A DNA stretch of 45,002 bases from Flavobacteriales bacterium (lineage in GTDB: Bacteria; Bacteroidota; Bacteroidia; Flavobacteriales; JABDKJ01): NCBI GenBank assembly GCA_013002285.1, contig JABDKJ010000073.1, positions 1-45,002 on the forward strand, in the 5' to 3' direction. Positions 16,193 to 25,314 of this stretch are shown here, piece after piece. The first letter of the stretch is position 1. Each line of letters opens with the position of its first letter. The position numbers were made by a program, and so were the translations under genes. A model generated the notes under the pieces. The model did no database searches and had not been told where the DNA came from. It saw only the letters and a program-made list of their open reading frames with translations.

Positions 16193-16206
16193 GTCTTATT
16201 TTATGG

Positions 16207-16614
16207 ATGGATATTCCAGAAGGCAAGTCCTTGATATTGTTTGATGGTGTGTGCAACCTGTGCGATAAATGGGTTCATAGGATCATCAAATATGATAAGG
16301 ATAAGCGATTTGTGTTTGCATCATTGCAAAGTAGGCTGGGAGTAGATCTCTGTATGGAGAATGGACTAGAAAATGAGAACAGCATAGTTTTATTCCAAGA
16401 TGGTGCAGCCTTTTCCAGATCTGAAGCTGCATTCAGAATATTGGGTGAATTAAAAGGCCCTTGGCATGCGCTAACTATATTTCAATATTTTCCGAGTAAG
16501 ATCACGGACCTTGTCTATAAGATCATAGCAAAAAATAGATATCGCGTATTTGGCAAAAAAGATGCCTGTATAGTGCCTTCACAAAATTTCAGTGATCGCT
16601 TTTTAGACCTGTGA
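16207..16614 (+). CDS. DCC-family thiol-disulfide oxidoreductase (DUF393)
   Basis: 135 residues from ATG 16207. The family signature DGVCNLCDKWVHRII lies at about residues 13-27 and contains the CxxC pair. It is followed by FVFASLQSRLG and, later, RSEAAFRILGEL, as usual for DCC proteins. These are predicted thioredoxin-like oxidoreductases of unknown substrate. The frame is open upstream to 16159, but that extension is occupied by a transcription terminator and lacks family similarity, so MDIPEGKSLI is the chosen start. The stop TGA abuts the stop of convergent batE through TGATCA. Confidence 0.87.
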   Translation: MDIPEGKSLILFDGVCNLCDKWVHRIIKYDKDKRFVFASLQSRLGVDLCMENGLENENSIVLFQDGAAFSRSEAAFRILGELKGPWHALTIFQYFPSKITDLVYKIIAKNRYRVFGKKDACIVPSQNFSDRFLDL

Positions 16615-17385
16615 TCAGATCTTTTCCAAGATATCGATCGTTAACCACCCTTTAGTGCCATTTGGGATCTGTATATGCAGCCACTCTTTATTTCTTCCCA
16701 ATATTTCTACTTTGCTGCCTTCATGTAGCACAAACAGATCGGTTGCATCTTTATTAGGCTCGCTCTTTACGTCTACCTTGGGTTCAATTATGATCGCGTG
16801 GGTTTGAGAGCCCATCATTTTCTTCGAAGCGTATGAAAAATAAATGCTAGACAAGAATAAGGTCCCCATGATAAATGAGCTGTATAAGAAGATCCTTTTA
16901 AGGCTTACTTTTTTGAGAATAAAGACAAGGGCCAAGAGGCTGAAAAGCATGAATGCGAAAAGAATAGATGATCTTGCCCAAGTGTCAGCTGAATAAGAAC
17001 TTGTAACAGATCTCAAAAAGGCACTGATCTGGTCACTTTCATCTTCTTCCAATTTGTCTTTCGTTAACTTCTGAACATAACCAAGATTGAACCTTATGTC
17101 TTCATTTCCGGGTTCTAGTTTTAAAGATCTCTCGTAATTCAAAATGGATCTTGCTATATCTCCATTTCTAAAATATGCATTTCCTAGATTTCCCAATAGC
17201 GCAGCGGAGGTGTGAGAGAGTGATATTTGCTCGTACAGTTCAATTGCTTTTTCAATATTACCGCTTTCGTACGCTGCATTTCCCTCTGCGAAAAGGGTTT
17301 CATTAACATTAATGCTTTGTGCACTGATGTTCAATGCAAAAAACATCAAAGCCAGTGTTCTGAATATGTTCTTGAAAATATTCAT
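16615..17385 (-). CDS. batE: BatE-like TPR and SH3-domain membrane protein
   Basis: 256 residues, last gene of the Bat operon. A signal peptide (residues 1-22) is followed by TPR units at about 25-100 (AEGNAAYESGNIEKAIELYE and AYFRNGDIARSILNYERSL). Two hydrophobic segments follow (about 140-160 and 170-188), then a bacterial SH3 domain (about 200-254, containing VKSEPNKDATDLFVLHEGSKVEILG and GWL). Bat proteins were described as aerotolerance factors in Bacteroides and Leptospira. The molecular role is unsettled. The start overlaps the batD stop by 4 nt (ATGA). Confidence 0.85.
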   Translation of the reverse strand: MNIFKNIFRTLALMFFALNISAQSINVNETLFAEGNAAYESGNIEKAIELYEQISLSHTSAALLGNLGNAYFRNGDIARSILNYERSLKLEPGNEDIRFNLGYVQKLTKDKLEEDESDQISAFLRSVTSSYSADTWARSSILFAFMLFSLLALVFILKKVSLKRIFLYSSFIMGTLFLSSIYFSYASKKMMGSQTHAIIIEPKVDVKSEPNKDATDLFVLHEGSKVEILGRNKEWLHIQIPNGTKGWLTIDILEKI

Positions 17386-19103
17386 GATAGTTCGCCTTCA
17401 AGGTCATGAATTATAGTTTCACTTTGCTTCATCATTTCCATTGGTTCTGTGCTCGCTGAGGGCGCATATCTCGCCATCTCACAATTGTTTAATAGATCTA
17501 GAAATGAATTGATCGTTAAGTCTTTGACATTTCTAGACGATAAAGCTTCTCTGACACTTTCTTTATCCATCTGTGAATTTGAAAGTAAGATCTTATCGCT
17601 GAGATATCCTGTGAGCCCAGAATGTAATTCTTCGTAAAACAAAGAAGTGTCACCCGAGTCAAGCGCTTTTTGGGCAACAAGCAGATGTTTTGCTGCAACT
17701 TTTCCGGCACGCTTTCTTCGAGATCCTTCCACATCTGCCAATTCTTCCTGTTTTCGTTTTCGGATGAACAAGAACAATAGAAAACCTAAGGCTGGTGTAA
17801 GAATGGAACCTACATATTTTGCACTACCAAATAGGGAACTTCCTATTTCTTGAAGTTCTGTATTACTTGAAATATATCTTATGTCGGATTCAAGGATCTT
17901 AACGTCTTCTTTTCTAATAATAGTAGGGCCTTCTGTAAGCATTTCTTCCGCTGTCTTTTTAACTTCTATCACGAGATCTTCAGCTCTTTGAGTTCTATAC
18001 TTTTTCCCTTTTGGGTCGAAGTGCGTAAAAGATACACCGTCTATTTCAAAAGTGCCAGAATGCCTGGGTATGATCAAATATTCGAAAGTCCTGCTTCCAC
18101 TCATTCCGTTAGCTGTCTTGCTTATTCGATCTTTTATCTCTGGGTCATAGACCTCAAAATCGCTAGGAAATTCAACAGGTAATTCGTTGACCAGACTAAG
18201 GTTTCCTTTTCCAGATATAGTAATGCTCAGATTGAAGGCTTCATTTGTTTCTACCTCGGTCTTGTCAACTTCAAAATCAAAATCGAAATTGCCTACTGCA
18301 CCTTTAAATGTTTCAGGCGCTCCAGAAGGAAGGGGTTTGACATTTATTATTGCTCTGTTACTTTTGAAGTCAACTCTTTTCTGACGAAAAAAGCCTCCAG
18401 TTGTACCATTTACTTCAAATGGATCTACAGCCAGTTCACCGCTTTTCTGTGGAAAGAGAATTTGCCTTGCGATCACAGCCTTTTGATAATTCCGCCCATT
18501 TATGTTCTCTAGTTTGTCGCTCCATTTAGGCTCTACTTTAAGCTCTTCTTTCCAAAACCCTTCGAGCGTATTTGCAAAATCATATTGAGGATTGAATCCT
18601 CGAATGCTATTGTAAATAACATACGTTGCAGTTATCTGCTCCCCAAGATAGGGCTCAGTATTAGAAACATAGATCTTTCCAAAATGGTCTTTGGTCTCAG
18701 TGCGTTGAGATTCGATAGGGGGTTCTGTAGATGGCATTCCCTCAATTACTTCAACCGTTACAGGAGAATATGTTAGGCTAGACCCACGGTTTATTGGCTT
18801 AATGGTGAAGGTCCCTTTTCGTTTAGGGAATAAAAGCCACGATAGGGTATAAGTTTCTTCTCTCGCCCCATTGATTATTTGGACCCTAGATGTTTGATTC
18901 GGGCCACTCATCACATTGAATTCTTTGAGGTCTGGCATTGCAATATTTCCCTGAGCGTTTCGCACAGTGATCGTAAAATGGAATTTATCTCCTTGCCCAA
19001 CAGGGTTTTTATCAACTGATGCAGTTATCTGTTGCGCACCGATTTGACCGCAATAGATCAAAAGGCAAATACTTGTTGCTATATATCCTATTATAGTCCT
19101 CAT
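17382..19103 (-). CDS. batD: BatD-like protein (oxygen tolerance domain)
   Basis: 573 residues. A signal peptide (about residues 1-23, ending GAQ) is followed by the BatD N-terminus (ITASVDKNPVGQGDKFHFTITV), typical beta-rich domains to about residue 380 (including RQILFPQKSGELAVDPFEV), a single membrane segment near residues 430-447 (ILTPALGFLLFLFIRKRK), and a helical cytoplasmic tail. It is the presumed membrane-spanning adaptor of the Bat/MoxR module. It overlaps batC by 1 nt and batE by 4 nt. Confidence 0.88.
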   Translation of the reverse strand: MRTIIGYIATSICLLIYCGQIGAQQITASVDKNPVGQGDKFHFTITVRNAQGNIAMPDLKEFNVMSGPNQTSRVQIINGAREETYTLSWLLFPKRKGTFTIKPINRGSSLTYSPVTVEVIEGMPSTEPPIESQRTETKDHFGKIYVSNTEPYLGEQITATYVIYNSIRGFNPQYDFANTLEGFWKEELKVEPKWSDKLENINGRNYQKAVIARQILFPQKSGELAVDPFEVNGTTGGFFRQKRVDFKSNRAIINVKPLPSGAPETFKGAVGNFDFDFEVDKTEVETNEAFNLSITISGKGNLSLVNELPVEFPSDFEVYDPEIKDRISKTANGMSGSRTFEYLIIPRHSGTFEIDGVSFTHFDPKGKKYRTQRAEDLVIEVKKTAEEMLTEGPTIIRKEDVKILESDIRYISSNTELQEIGSSLFGSAKYVGSILTPALGFLLFLFIRKRKQEELADVEGSRRKRAGKVAAKHLLVAQKALDSGDTSLFYEELHSGLTGYLSDKILLSNSQMDKESVREALSSRNVKDLTINSFLDLLNNCEMARYAPSASTEPMEMMKQSETIIHDLEGELS

Positions 19104-19960
19104 TACCAGTCTTTCTCGATCTTAATAACTTTAGAAGGCTTTTTCTTCTTTAGGATCTTCTGATGTAATTTTTCTTCTTTATTCTTTAAAGCTTCTAGGA
19201 TCTTTTCAGCGTCTTGTTTAGACAATTTCTTGGGATCGGTTTCACCATGTTCTCCCTCTTCATCTCCCTTTTCTTTGTCACCTTTCTGTTCTTGCTCATC
19301 ATTCTTTTCATTCTCACCTTCTTGTTGTTCTCTGTTTTGCTCTTGTTGCTCTTTTTCTTCTTTGTTTTTGTTTTGGTCCTGTTCTTTCTCCTGCTCCTGT
19401 TGTTTATCCTCCTGTTCTTGATTTTGATCGTTTTCGCCTCCTCCTTTACTTTCAGACTGCATTTGTTCCATTAGTTTTTTTGCTAATGCATAATTATGCC
19501 GGGTTTCGTCATCGGTAGAATTATTCCTGAGAGAATTTTTATACGCTTCAACACTTTCCTTCAAATAGTTAAAACCAGCCTGTGCCAGCATTTGAGCTGT
19601 ATCCGGAGAGGCTTGTTCGGCCATTTTGCTGGCCATTTGATATTGAGCGAGATAACTATTTCCTAGATTATGGTAAGCATATGCCTTTTCCTTTTTGTCT
19701 ATAGATTTTTCAGCCTGCATTGCAAATGAATTCATAGAGCCCTGAAAATCCATATTGCGGTACTGGGCATTACCAAGATTGAATTGAGCCTTATTATAAG
19801 TGGAAGCTGTGTCAAAGGAATTATTATAATAATGAAGTGCGGCCGCATAGTTGCTATCGGCATAGGCTTTATTCCCTTGCCTCAAGTATCTCTTGTGAAT
19901 TTGACTATTGGCATCATTGCCAATTAAGCAGGACAGTATAATAAAAACAGCTATTCTCAT
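19103..19960 (-). CDS. batC: BatC-like TPR protein with highly charged tail
   Basis: 285 residues. A signal peptide (residues 1-19) precedes TPR repeats (about 20-160: YLRQGNKAYADSNYAAALHYYNN, AQFNLGNAQYRNMDF, YHNLGNSYLAQYQMA). A Gln/Glu/Lys/Asn/Asp-rich low-complexity stretch covers about residues 170-245. The C-terminal helix ends in KIEKDW, a terminus typical of BatC. A TPR scaffold between the von Willebrand BatA/BatB proteins and BatD/BatE is the usual view, inferred from conserved operons. Overlaps batB by 4 nt and batD by 1 nt. Confidence 0.86.
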   Translation of the reverse strand: MRIAVFIILSCLIGNDANSQIHKRYLRQGNKAYADSNYAAALHYYNNSFDTASTYNKAQFNLGNAQYRNMDFQGSMNSFAMQAEKSIDKKEKAYAYHNLGNSYLAQYQMASKMAEQASPDTAQMLAQAGFNYLKESVEAYKNSLRNNSTDDETRHNYALAKKLMEQMQSESKGGGENDQNQEQEDKQQEQEKEQDQNKNKEEKEQQEQNREQQEGENEKNDEQEQKGDKEKGDEEGEHGETDPKKLSKQDAEKILEALKNKEEKLHQKILKKKKPSKVIKIEKDW

Positions 19961-21111
19961 TCTTGAAATAATTTGAACCTATCTAGCCATTTGCTTTTTC
20001 TTTCTGTGATAAAACTCTCGATAACAAGCAGTAGAAAGCCAATGAATAAAAAAGGGAAAAAAGCATTCTTATGATCTGCATAAACGGTGCTGTCATATTC
20101 AGTTTTTTCCATATTGTCGATCTCATCTAGCAAGAGGTCTAGACCTGTTTCTCTTTCAGTAGCTCTCACAAAAACACCATCACCGGCAGCTGCTATTTCT
20201 CTCAAATTCCCTTCGTCTAATTTAGAAACAACAGTCTCTCCAGAGTTGTTTTTTTGGTATCCGATCCTTTTTTTACCCTTGAATATTGGGATTGGGGCAC
20301 CTTCTAGTGAACCCATTCCAATGGTATGTACTACAATTCCTGCATCTCTTGCTTCTGTCGCTGCGATTATTGCATCATCTTCATGATTTTCTCCATCTGT
20401 TATTACGATGATAGCCCTTTTGCTTTCAGACTCTTTCGGAAAAGAATTCAAAGCAAGTTCTATTGCCGCCCCAATTGCTGTTCCTTGTCGATTTTTTGGC
20501 ACAATGCCAGGTCCAACATTAGAAAGGAACATAGATGCAGCAGCATAATCAGTCGTCATAGGTGTTTGCACGTAGGCTTCTCCTGCGAAGACGATCAGGC
20601 CTACTTTATCTCCATGGAGTTTATCTATAAGTCTTTTAATAGATCGCTTAGCTTTTTGTATTCGACTCGGCTTTATATCCTCCGATTTCATACTATTAGA
20701 AACATCCAAACAAAGCATTAATTCTATTCCTTCATGTTTTGCTTCAATTTCATCTTGCCCATATTTTGGGTTTATTAATGCGATACAAAGCAGTAATAAT
20801 GCAAGCCTGAAAATGATGTATTTGGCGATCACTTTTCCCTGTGACAGTTCTGGGATCAATACTTGTATCAAACGTTCATTTGTGAATCTTCTTATAGACC
20901 TGTTCTTCCTTAATAAATAGATCAGTGAGATCGCAGAGATCAATAAAGTTGAAAGCAATGCTATAAAGAGGATCTTGCGTTCAAATATTACTTCACCATA
21001 GATCTTGGTCATGATCCAATACGTAAAGAAACATCCCAGAATGATAAGGATCTCTGAAATGATCACTACCATTGATATTTTTCTAGCGCTATATATTTTC
21101 AAGACCTTCAT
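19957..21111 (-). CDS. batB: BatB-like von Willebrand factor A membrane protein
   Basis: 384 residues. Three N-terminal membrane segments (about 12-32, 47-67 and 92-110) precede a VWA domain with the MIDAS motif DVSNSMKS at about residues 136-143, the Thr in MTTDYAAASMF, and the Asp in VITDGENHEDD. A C-terminal membrane segment lies at about 349-367 (FFPFLFIGFLLLVIE). The MIDAS residues are intact, so metal-dependent ligand binding is expected. It abuts batA with no spacer and overlaps batC. Confidence 0.9.
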   Translation of the reverse strand: MKVLKIYSARKISMVVIISEILIILGCFFTYWIMTKIYGEVIFERKILFIALLSTLLISAISLIYLLRKNRSIRRFTNERLIQVLIPELSQGKVIAKYIIFRLALLLLCIALINPKYGQDEIEAKHEGIELMLCLDVSNSMKSEDIKPSRIQKAKRSIKRLIDKLHGDKVGLIVFAGEAYVQTPMTTDYAAASMFLSNVGPGIVPKNRQGTAIGAAIELALNSFPKESESKRAIIVITDGENHEDDAIIAATEARDAGIVVHTIGMGSLEGAPIPIFKGKKRIGYQKNNSGETVVSKLDEGNLREIAAAGDGVFVRATERETGLDLLLDEIDNMEKTEYDSTVYADHKNAFFPFLFIGFLLLVIESFITERKSKWLDRFKLFQE

Positions 21112-22188
21112 TTATGGAGTTGTTCTTAATATCAATGTCCGTATTAGAAATTCGAGACCCAGAAAAATGCATGCAACAAGTGCATAGGGAAAATACAAGT
21201 CAGTTCTTCTGCTATGCTCAGTAACCTGTGTTCTTGTTTTCTCCATAAGATCTATCTCCTTATAGATCTCAAATAAGCTTTTGTTATCGGTAGCCCGGAA
21301 ATATTCACCATCGGTTAACTTAGATATCTCTTGTAGCGTTTCTTCATCAATTTCAACGGGCACTCTTTTGTATATGAAATCAACTCCGTTGGGCGCATAT
21401 TGGACGGGGGAGAGAGCAGAACCTTGGGTTCCAACTCCTATAGTGTATACCCTTATTCCAAATTCAGCGGCTATTTCAGCAGCTGTAATAGGAGAGATGC
21501 TCCCTTGATTATTCACTCCGTCTGTCAACAGAATTATGACCTTACTTTTAGCTTCGCTTTCTTTCAAGCGATTAACTGCTGTAGCAAGTCCCATCCCAAT
21601 GGCTGTCCCGCTTTCTAAGAGACCTGGTTTTACTGTAGAAAATACCTCTCTTAAAACACGGTGGTCTGTAGTCAAGGGTACCTGTGTAAAAGCCTCGCCC
21701 TCGTAAACCACCAATCCTATGCGGTCGTTTGGCCTTTCAGAAATAAAACTAAGTGCTACATCTTTTGAGCCTTCCAAACGATCGGGGTCAAAGTCTTTTG
21801 CAAGCATAGAAAAGGAAATGTCCATAGCTAAAACAATGTCTATTCCTTCAGTAATTACGTCTTTCCAACTATTGCTTGACTGAGGTCTCGCAATAGCTAT
21901 TATCATTGCCGAAAGAGCGAGGAATCTGAGACCATGACACGAATAGCGCCATACATGTATCCATGAATTGTCAATATTCCTTAACAGGTCAATTGATGAG
22001 AGCTTTACACTTGCATTAAGTTTTGACCTTCTGAAAATATAGAACGCTGCGAGTAAAGGCAATAACACCGAAAATGCAAAAAGTTGAGGATTCGCATACT
22101 CATGTCTATTCCAAAAAAGGAAGAGCAATGCAAAACATATCACTGTTAATGCAGAAAAGAACACTATGTCGATCCGTTTACGTTGCAA
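21112..22188 (-). CDS. batA: BatA-like von Willebrand factor A membrane protein
   Basis: 358 residues. Two N-terminal hydrophobic segments lie at about 8-26 and 34-50, the second within the family-typical NPQLFAFSVLLPLLAAFYIFRR. The VWA domain has MIDAS DISFSMLAKDFDPDR at about residue 125, PLTTDHRVL and LLTDGVNNQGS. There is a C-terminal membrane helix. The only start that keeps the first helix is TTG at 22188, overlapping the upstream gene by 11 nt. A GTG at codon 9 is an alternative. Family members often begin near the second helix, so the first 25 residues are less certain. Confidence 0.88.
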   Translation of the reverse strand: MQRKRIDIVFFSALTVICFALLFLFWNRHEYANPQLFAFSVLLPLLAAFYIFRRSKLNASVKLSSIDLLRNIDNSWIHVWRYSCHGLRFLALSAMIIAIARPQSSNSWKDVITEGIDIVLAMDISFSMLAKDFDPDRLEGSKDVALSFISERPNDRIGLVVYEGEAFTQVPLTTDHRVLREVFSTVKPGLLESGTAIGMGLATAVNRLKESEAKSKVIILLTDGVNNQGSISPITAAEIAAEFGIRVYTIGVGTQGSALSPVQYAPNGVDFIYKRVPVEIDEETLQEISKLTDGEYFRATDNKSLFEIYKEIDLMEKTRTQVTEHSRRTDLYFPYALVACIFLGLEFLIRTLILRTTP

Positions 22189-23137
22189 GAGCTATATTTT
22201 CGGTTGAAATTTCTTCATTTCGCTTCGTGTTTTTTACAAATTCCAGAGCGAGTTCCATCATCTTTTCGTTCTCTATTGCCGAAGGTTCTTCTTTTGCAAA
22301 TTTCACCATGTCTGCCAGCTTCAATATTCGGATCAGTTCGGATCTGCATTCATCGTTTGTGTGAACATATTTCATTTGATGGATTATCTCATCTGAAGTT
22401 TGCTCCATGGCATTTACATTGAACCTTGATTCCAAATAGATCCGGAGAGCCTCGGTAAGTTCAGAATGATATGCTTTGTGTTTTCCTCGTTGCCAAAGTT
22501 TTTCCTCTCTCAGTTTTTCAAGTCTTTCCAAAGCAATTATGTAGTCAGGGATCTGTGGTTCGATCTTTTGATGAACAATGACTTCAGCACTTTTCCTCGC
22601 AAAAAGAAACCAAAACAAGTATGTGAGCATGGTCAACAAACCAACACCTCCTATGATCTTATAGCCATATTCACTCATGAATTCTGAAAAAGTAAGCGGG
22701 TCTTGGTAAATATCTTTGATGTCAAAAGGAACTGCATTTGTAGAATCTATTTTCACATTCTCCACTTCTATCAGTAAAGCTTCAGATTCCAGCGTTTGGT
22801 CATTCACTTTGAACTGAAATGGTTTGATCGCATAGTACCCGGAATCAAAGGAAGTTAGAGTGATGTAGGATCTTTGAACAAAATGATCATTTGAATTAAG
22901 TGTGTCTCTTGGCCCAACTTCAATTACCTCTACGCTTTTATGTAAAGTGTCGGTGATAGCAGGGAATTCGATAAGATCATTTTCATTTGAATAGTGAACG
23001 CTTAATTTGATATTGGTTTGTTCTCCAATAAGAATTGAATTGGTATCTAATCTGGCCTCTACGTATGGCATTTGTCCATTAGCAAAATGCACTAGCAGAC
23101 TAAAACAAATAATTGATATAGTATTCCTATTCAGCAA
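22178..23137 (-). CDS. BatD-like N-terminal domain membrane protein of the Bat operon
   Basis: 319 residues from TTG 23137. A signal peptide (about 1-21, ending ANGQ) precedes a beta-rich domain opening with VEARLDTNSILIGEQTNIKLSV, which resembles the start of BatD. A membrane helix lies near residues 158-180 (IGGVGLLTMLTYLFWFLFARK), then a helical cytoplasmic tail (YHSELTEALRIYLESRF, TSDEIIHQM), as in DUF4381-type proteins. A protein of this kind is commonly found between the DUF58 gene and batA in Bacteroidota. Five nt separate it from the DUF58 stop. Function is not established. Confidence 0.75.
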   Translation of the reverse strand: MLNRNTISIICFSLLVHFANGQMPYVEARLDTNSILIGEQTNIKLSVHYSNENDLIEFPAITDTLHKSVEVIEVGPRDTLNSNDHFVQRSYITLTSFDSGYYAIKPFQFKVNDQTLESEALLIEVENVKIDSTNAVPFDIKDIYQDPLTFSEFMSEYGYKIIGGVGLLTMLTYLFWFLFARKSAEVIVHQKIEPQIPDYIIALERLEKLREEKLWQRGKHKAYHSELTEALRIYLESRFNVNAMEQTSDEIIHQMKYVHTNDECRSELIRILKLADMVKFAKEEPSAIENEKMMELALEFVKNTKRNEEISTENIALAT

Positions 23138-23142
23138 CTTAA

Positions 23143-24021
23143 CTATCTCTTTTTAAATAAATTGATCAATGGTTTCACATAAGATTCTCCGGTTGATATC
23201 TGAGCCATATCTACTCCTGCTTTCTTGAATAAAACCCGCAAAAACTCTTTTCGTTCAGCCGCTTCAACTCTGAAGGTTTCCCTGACTTTTTTGTTTGAAG
23301 TATTCACCCATTTAGTTTGCCCAGTTTCAGAATCTAAGAATTCAACATACCCCATGTCTGGAAGATCTTCTTCAGCTTTATCATAGACCCTGAGTGCGAC
23401 AAGGTCGTGCTTGCCATTTGTGATCTTCAGAGCATCAGCAAAGTGGTCGTCCATTAGGTCAGAGATCAAGAAAGTAATGCTTCTCTTTTTGATCACCTTA
23501 TTCAAATACTCTAAAGCCACTGATATGTCAGTCTTTTTTGAGTTCGGTTTGAATTCGATCAGCTCCCTGATAATGCGCAGAATATGGGACTTTCCCTTTT
23601 TGGGAGGGATGAATTTCTCTACTTGGTCTGTGAAGAAGATCACACCTATTTTATCATTGTTCTGAATAGCTGAAAATGATAGGACAGCGCAGATCTCCGT
23701 TATCAGATCTCTTTTTAATTGCTGATTGGTACCGAAAGAATCTGACGCACTTACATCCACCAACAATACAACAGTAAGTTCTCTTTCTTCTTCAAAAACC
23801 TTTACATAGGGTTCATTCAATCGAGCAGTGACGTTCCAGTCTATAGTTCTAATTTCATCGCCAGGCATGTACTCTCTTACTTCACTGAAGGCCATACCTC
23901 TTCCTTTAAAAGCCGAGTGATATTCTCCAGAAAAGATCTGGTTAGAAATACCTCTTGTCTTTATTTCTATCCTCCTTACCTTTTTAAGGAGTTCTTTTGT
24001 ATTTGCCTGTGCATTATTCAC
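23143..24021 (-). CDS. DUF58 domain-containing protein (VWA-like, MoxR partner)
   Basis: 292 residues. The DUF58 signature FSEVREYMPGDEIRTIDWNVTAR lies at about residues 46-68, just before the VWA-like MIDAS-type motif VVLLVDVSASDSFG at about residues 85-98. The C-terminal part includes VALRVYDKAEEDLPDMG. DUF58 proteins are regularly encoded directly after MoxR ATPases and are thought to be their clients or partners. The start is GTG at 24021, 3 nt after the moxR stop. No membrane segment is seen, so it is probably cytoplasmic. Confidence 0.9.
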   Translation of the reverse strand: MNNAQANTKELLKKVRRIEIKTRGISNQIFSGEYHSAFKGRGMAFSEVREYMPGDEIRTIDWNVTARLNEPYVKVFEEERELTVVLLVDVSASDSFGTNQQLKRDLITEICAVLSFSAIQNNDKIGVIFFTDQVEKFIPPKKGKSHILRIIRELIEFKPNSKKTDISVALEYLNKVIKKRSITFLISDLMDDHFADALKITNGKHDLVALRVYDKAEEDLPDMGYVEFLDSETGQTKWVNTSNKKVRETFRVEAAERKEFLRVLFKKAGVDMAQISTGESYVKPLINLFKKR

Positions 24022-24024
24022 TTA

Positions 24025-25080
24025 CTATGGCACTTCAATGTGGTCTATGATCTCTTTTATAATGTCTTCAACTGTTACGTCTTCGGCTTCGGCTTCATAT
24101 GTAATTCCGATCCTATGTCGCAAAATGTCATTCGCAACAGCTCGAATGTCTTCAGGAATGACAAACCCTCGACCTCTTGTAAATGCAAATGCTTTAGCTG
24201 CTAAGGCCATACTAATACTGGCTCTCGGGGATGCGCCAAAGCCAATAAGGTCTTCTAATTTGCCAAGCCCGTGGTCTCTAGGAGTTCGACTTGCAAAAAC
24301 TAAGTCAATGATGTATTGTTCAATTTTCTCGTCCATATATACATCTCGAACAACGCTTCTAGCTTTTAAGATCTCACTAGGGTCAACAACTTTATTCGGC
24401 TCTGGATAAGATGTTTTTGAGACATTGTTCCTTATGATGATCTTTTCTTCATCTTTCTTGGGATAGGAGATCACTACTTTCATCATGAACCTATCTACCT
24501 GCGCTTCCGGAAGGGGATATGTTCCTTCTTGTTCAATAGGGTTTTGAGTTGCCAAAACAAGGAATGGTTCTGGGAGCTTGAATGTTTCACTGCCTATTGT
24601 AACTTGCCTCTCTTGCATAGCTTCGAGCAATGCACTTTGGACTTTTGCAGGAGCTCTATTTATTTCATCAGCAAGAACAAAGTTCGAGAAGATGGGTCCC
24701 TTCTTTACTGTGAATTCCTGGTTCTTTTGATTGTAGATCATCGTTCCTACAAGATCCGCAGGAAGCAGGTCTGGTGTGAATTGGATACGGCTGAAACCAA
24801 CATTAATGCACTTGGACAGTGCTGTAATGGCTAGTGTCTTTGCCAAGCCAGGAACTCCCTCTAAAAGAATGTGTCCATTCGCTAGTAAGGCTATCATTAA
24901 TTTGTCAACCATGTCTTTTTGACCGATGATCACCTTTTCCATTTCAGTCCTCAGCAATTTCACGAATGCACTTTCCTTTTCTATCAGTTCATTCAAGGCT
25001 CTTATGTCAACATTACCCGAGTTGTTGTCTTTAGCAGTAGCAATAGGAGTTTGTGTAGTTCCAAGATCGTTTTCGTTCAT
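24025..25080 (-). CDS. moxR: MoxR family AAA+ ATPase
   Basis: 351 residues. Walker A is LEGVPGLAKT at about residues 74-83. Walker B with the adjacent MoxR-specific stretch is FVLADEINRAPAKVQSALLEAMQE. Sensor 1 is LATQNPIEQEGTYPLPEAQ and the lid contains GASPRASISMALAAKAFAF. MoxR ATPases act as chaperones for VWA-containing complexes. Here it heads an eight-gene operon containing three VWA-type proteins. The 5' region (25081-25314) holds an 8-bp-arm palindrome at 25199-25216 that could be an operator. Confidence 0.94.
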   Translation of the reverse strand: MNENDLGTTQTPIATAKDNNSGNVDIRALNELIEKESAFVKLLRTEMEKVIIGQKDMVDKLMIALLANGHILLEGVPGLAKTLAITALSKCINVGFSRIQFTPDLLPADLVGTMIYNQKNQEFTVKKGPIFSNFVLADEINRAPAKVQSALLEAMQERQVTIGSETFKLPEPFLVLATQNPIEQEGTYPLPEAQVDRFMMKVVISYPKKDEEKIIIRNNVSKTSYPEPNKVVDPSEILKARSVVRDVYMDEKIEQYIIDLVFASRTPRDHGLGKLEDLIGFGASPRASISMALAAKAFAFTRGRGFVIPEDIRAVANDILRHRIGITYEAEAEDVTVEDIIKEIIDHIEVP

Positions 25081-25198
25081 AGGGCTATATTTTTCTTCAA
25101 TATTTTCTTGTCCTTATTAAACGTGTATAAGGAATTTATTGGTCACAAAAATCAGACTTTAATGCTCTTTTTCGTAGTTAATTTTTGTTAATGATCCC

Positions 25199-25216
25199 CT
25201 TTTAAATGTTTAAAAG
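25199..25216. promoter_or_regulatory. Palindrome in the moxR / MazG-like divergent region
   Basis: CTTTTAAA (25199-25206) and TTTAAAAG (25209-25216) form an exact inverted repeat with a 2-nt spacer. It is centred in the 234-nt divergent region between moxR and the MazG-like gene. Its size and symmetry fit a dimeric repressor or activator site, but AT-rich sequence gives such palindromes by chance fairly often. Confidence 0.3.
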
Positions 25217-25314
25217 ACAGAAGTATTCAATAGGTCTGTTTTCGTTGATAGATAACGGTTTTTTGTTCATAGATCAAAGTCGCTGCTATGACTATTTTCT
25301 ATTACTTTTACCAC

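Noticed and set aside
16159..16206. N-terminal extension of the DCC-family protein
   Set aside because: The sequence is a terminator hairpin plus T-tract, and the added residues do not match the family. Start moved to 16207.
19214..19474. Plus-strand ORFs rich in Leu/Phe or Ser/Cys that look like membrane proteins
   Set aside because: They are the antisense reading of the Gln/Glu/Lys-rich low-complexity tail of batC; hydrophobicity arises from complementing GAA/CAA/AAA codons.
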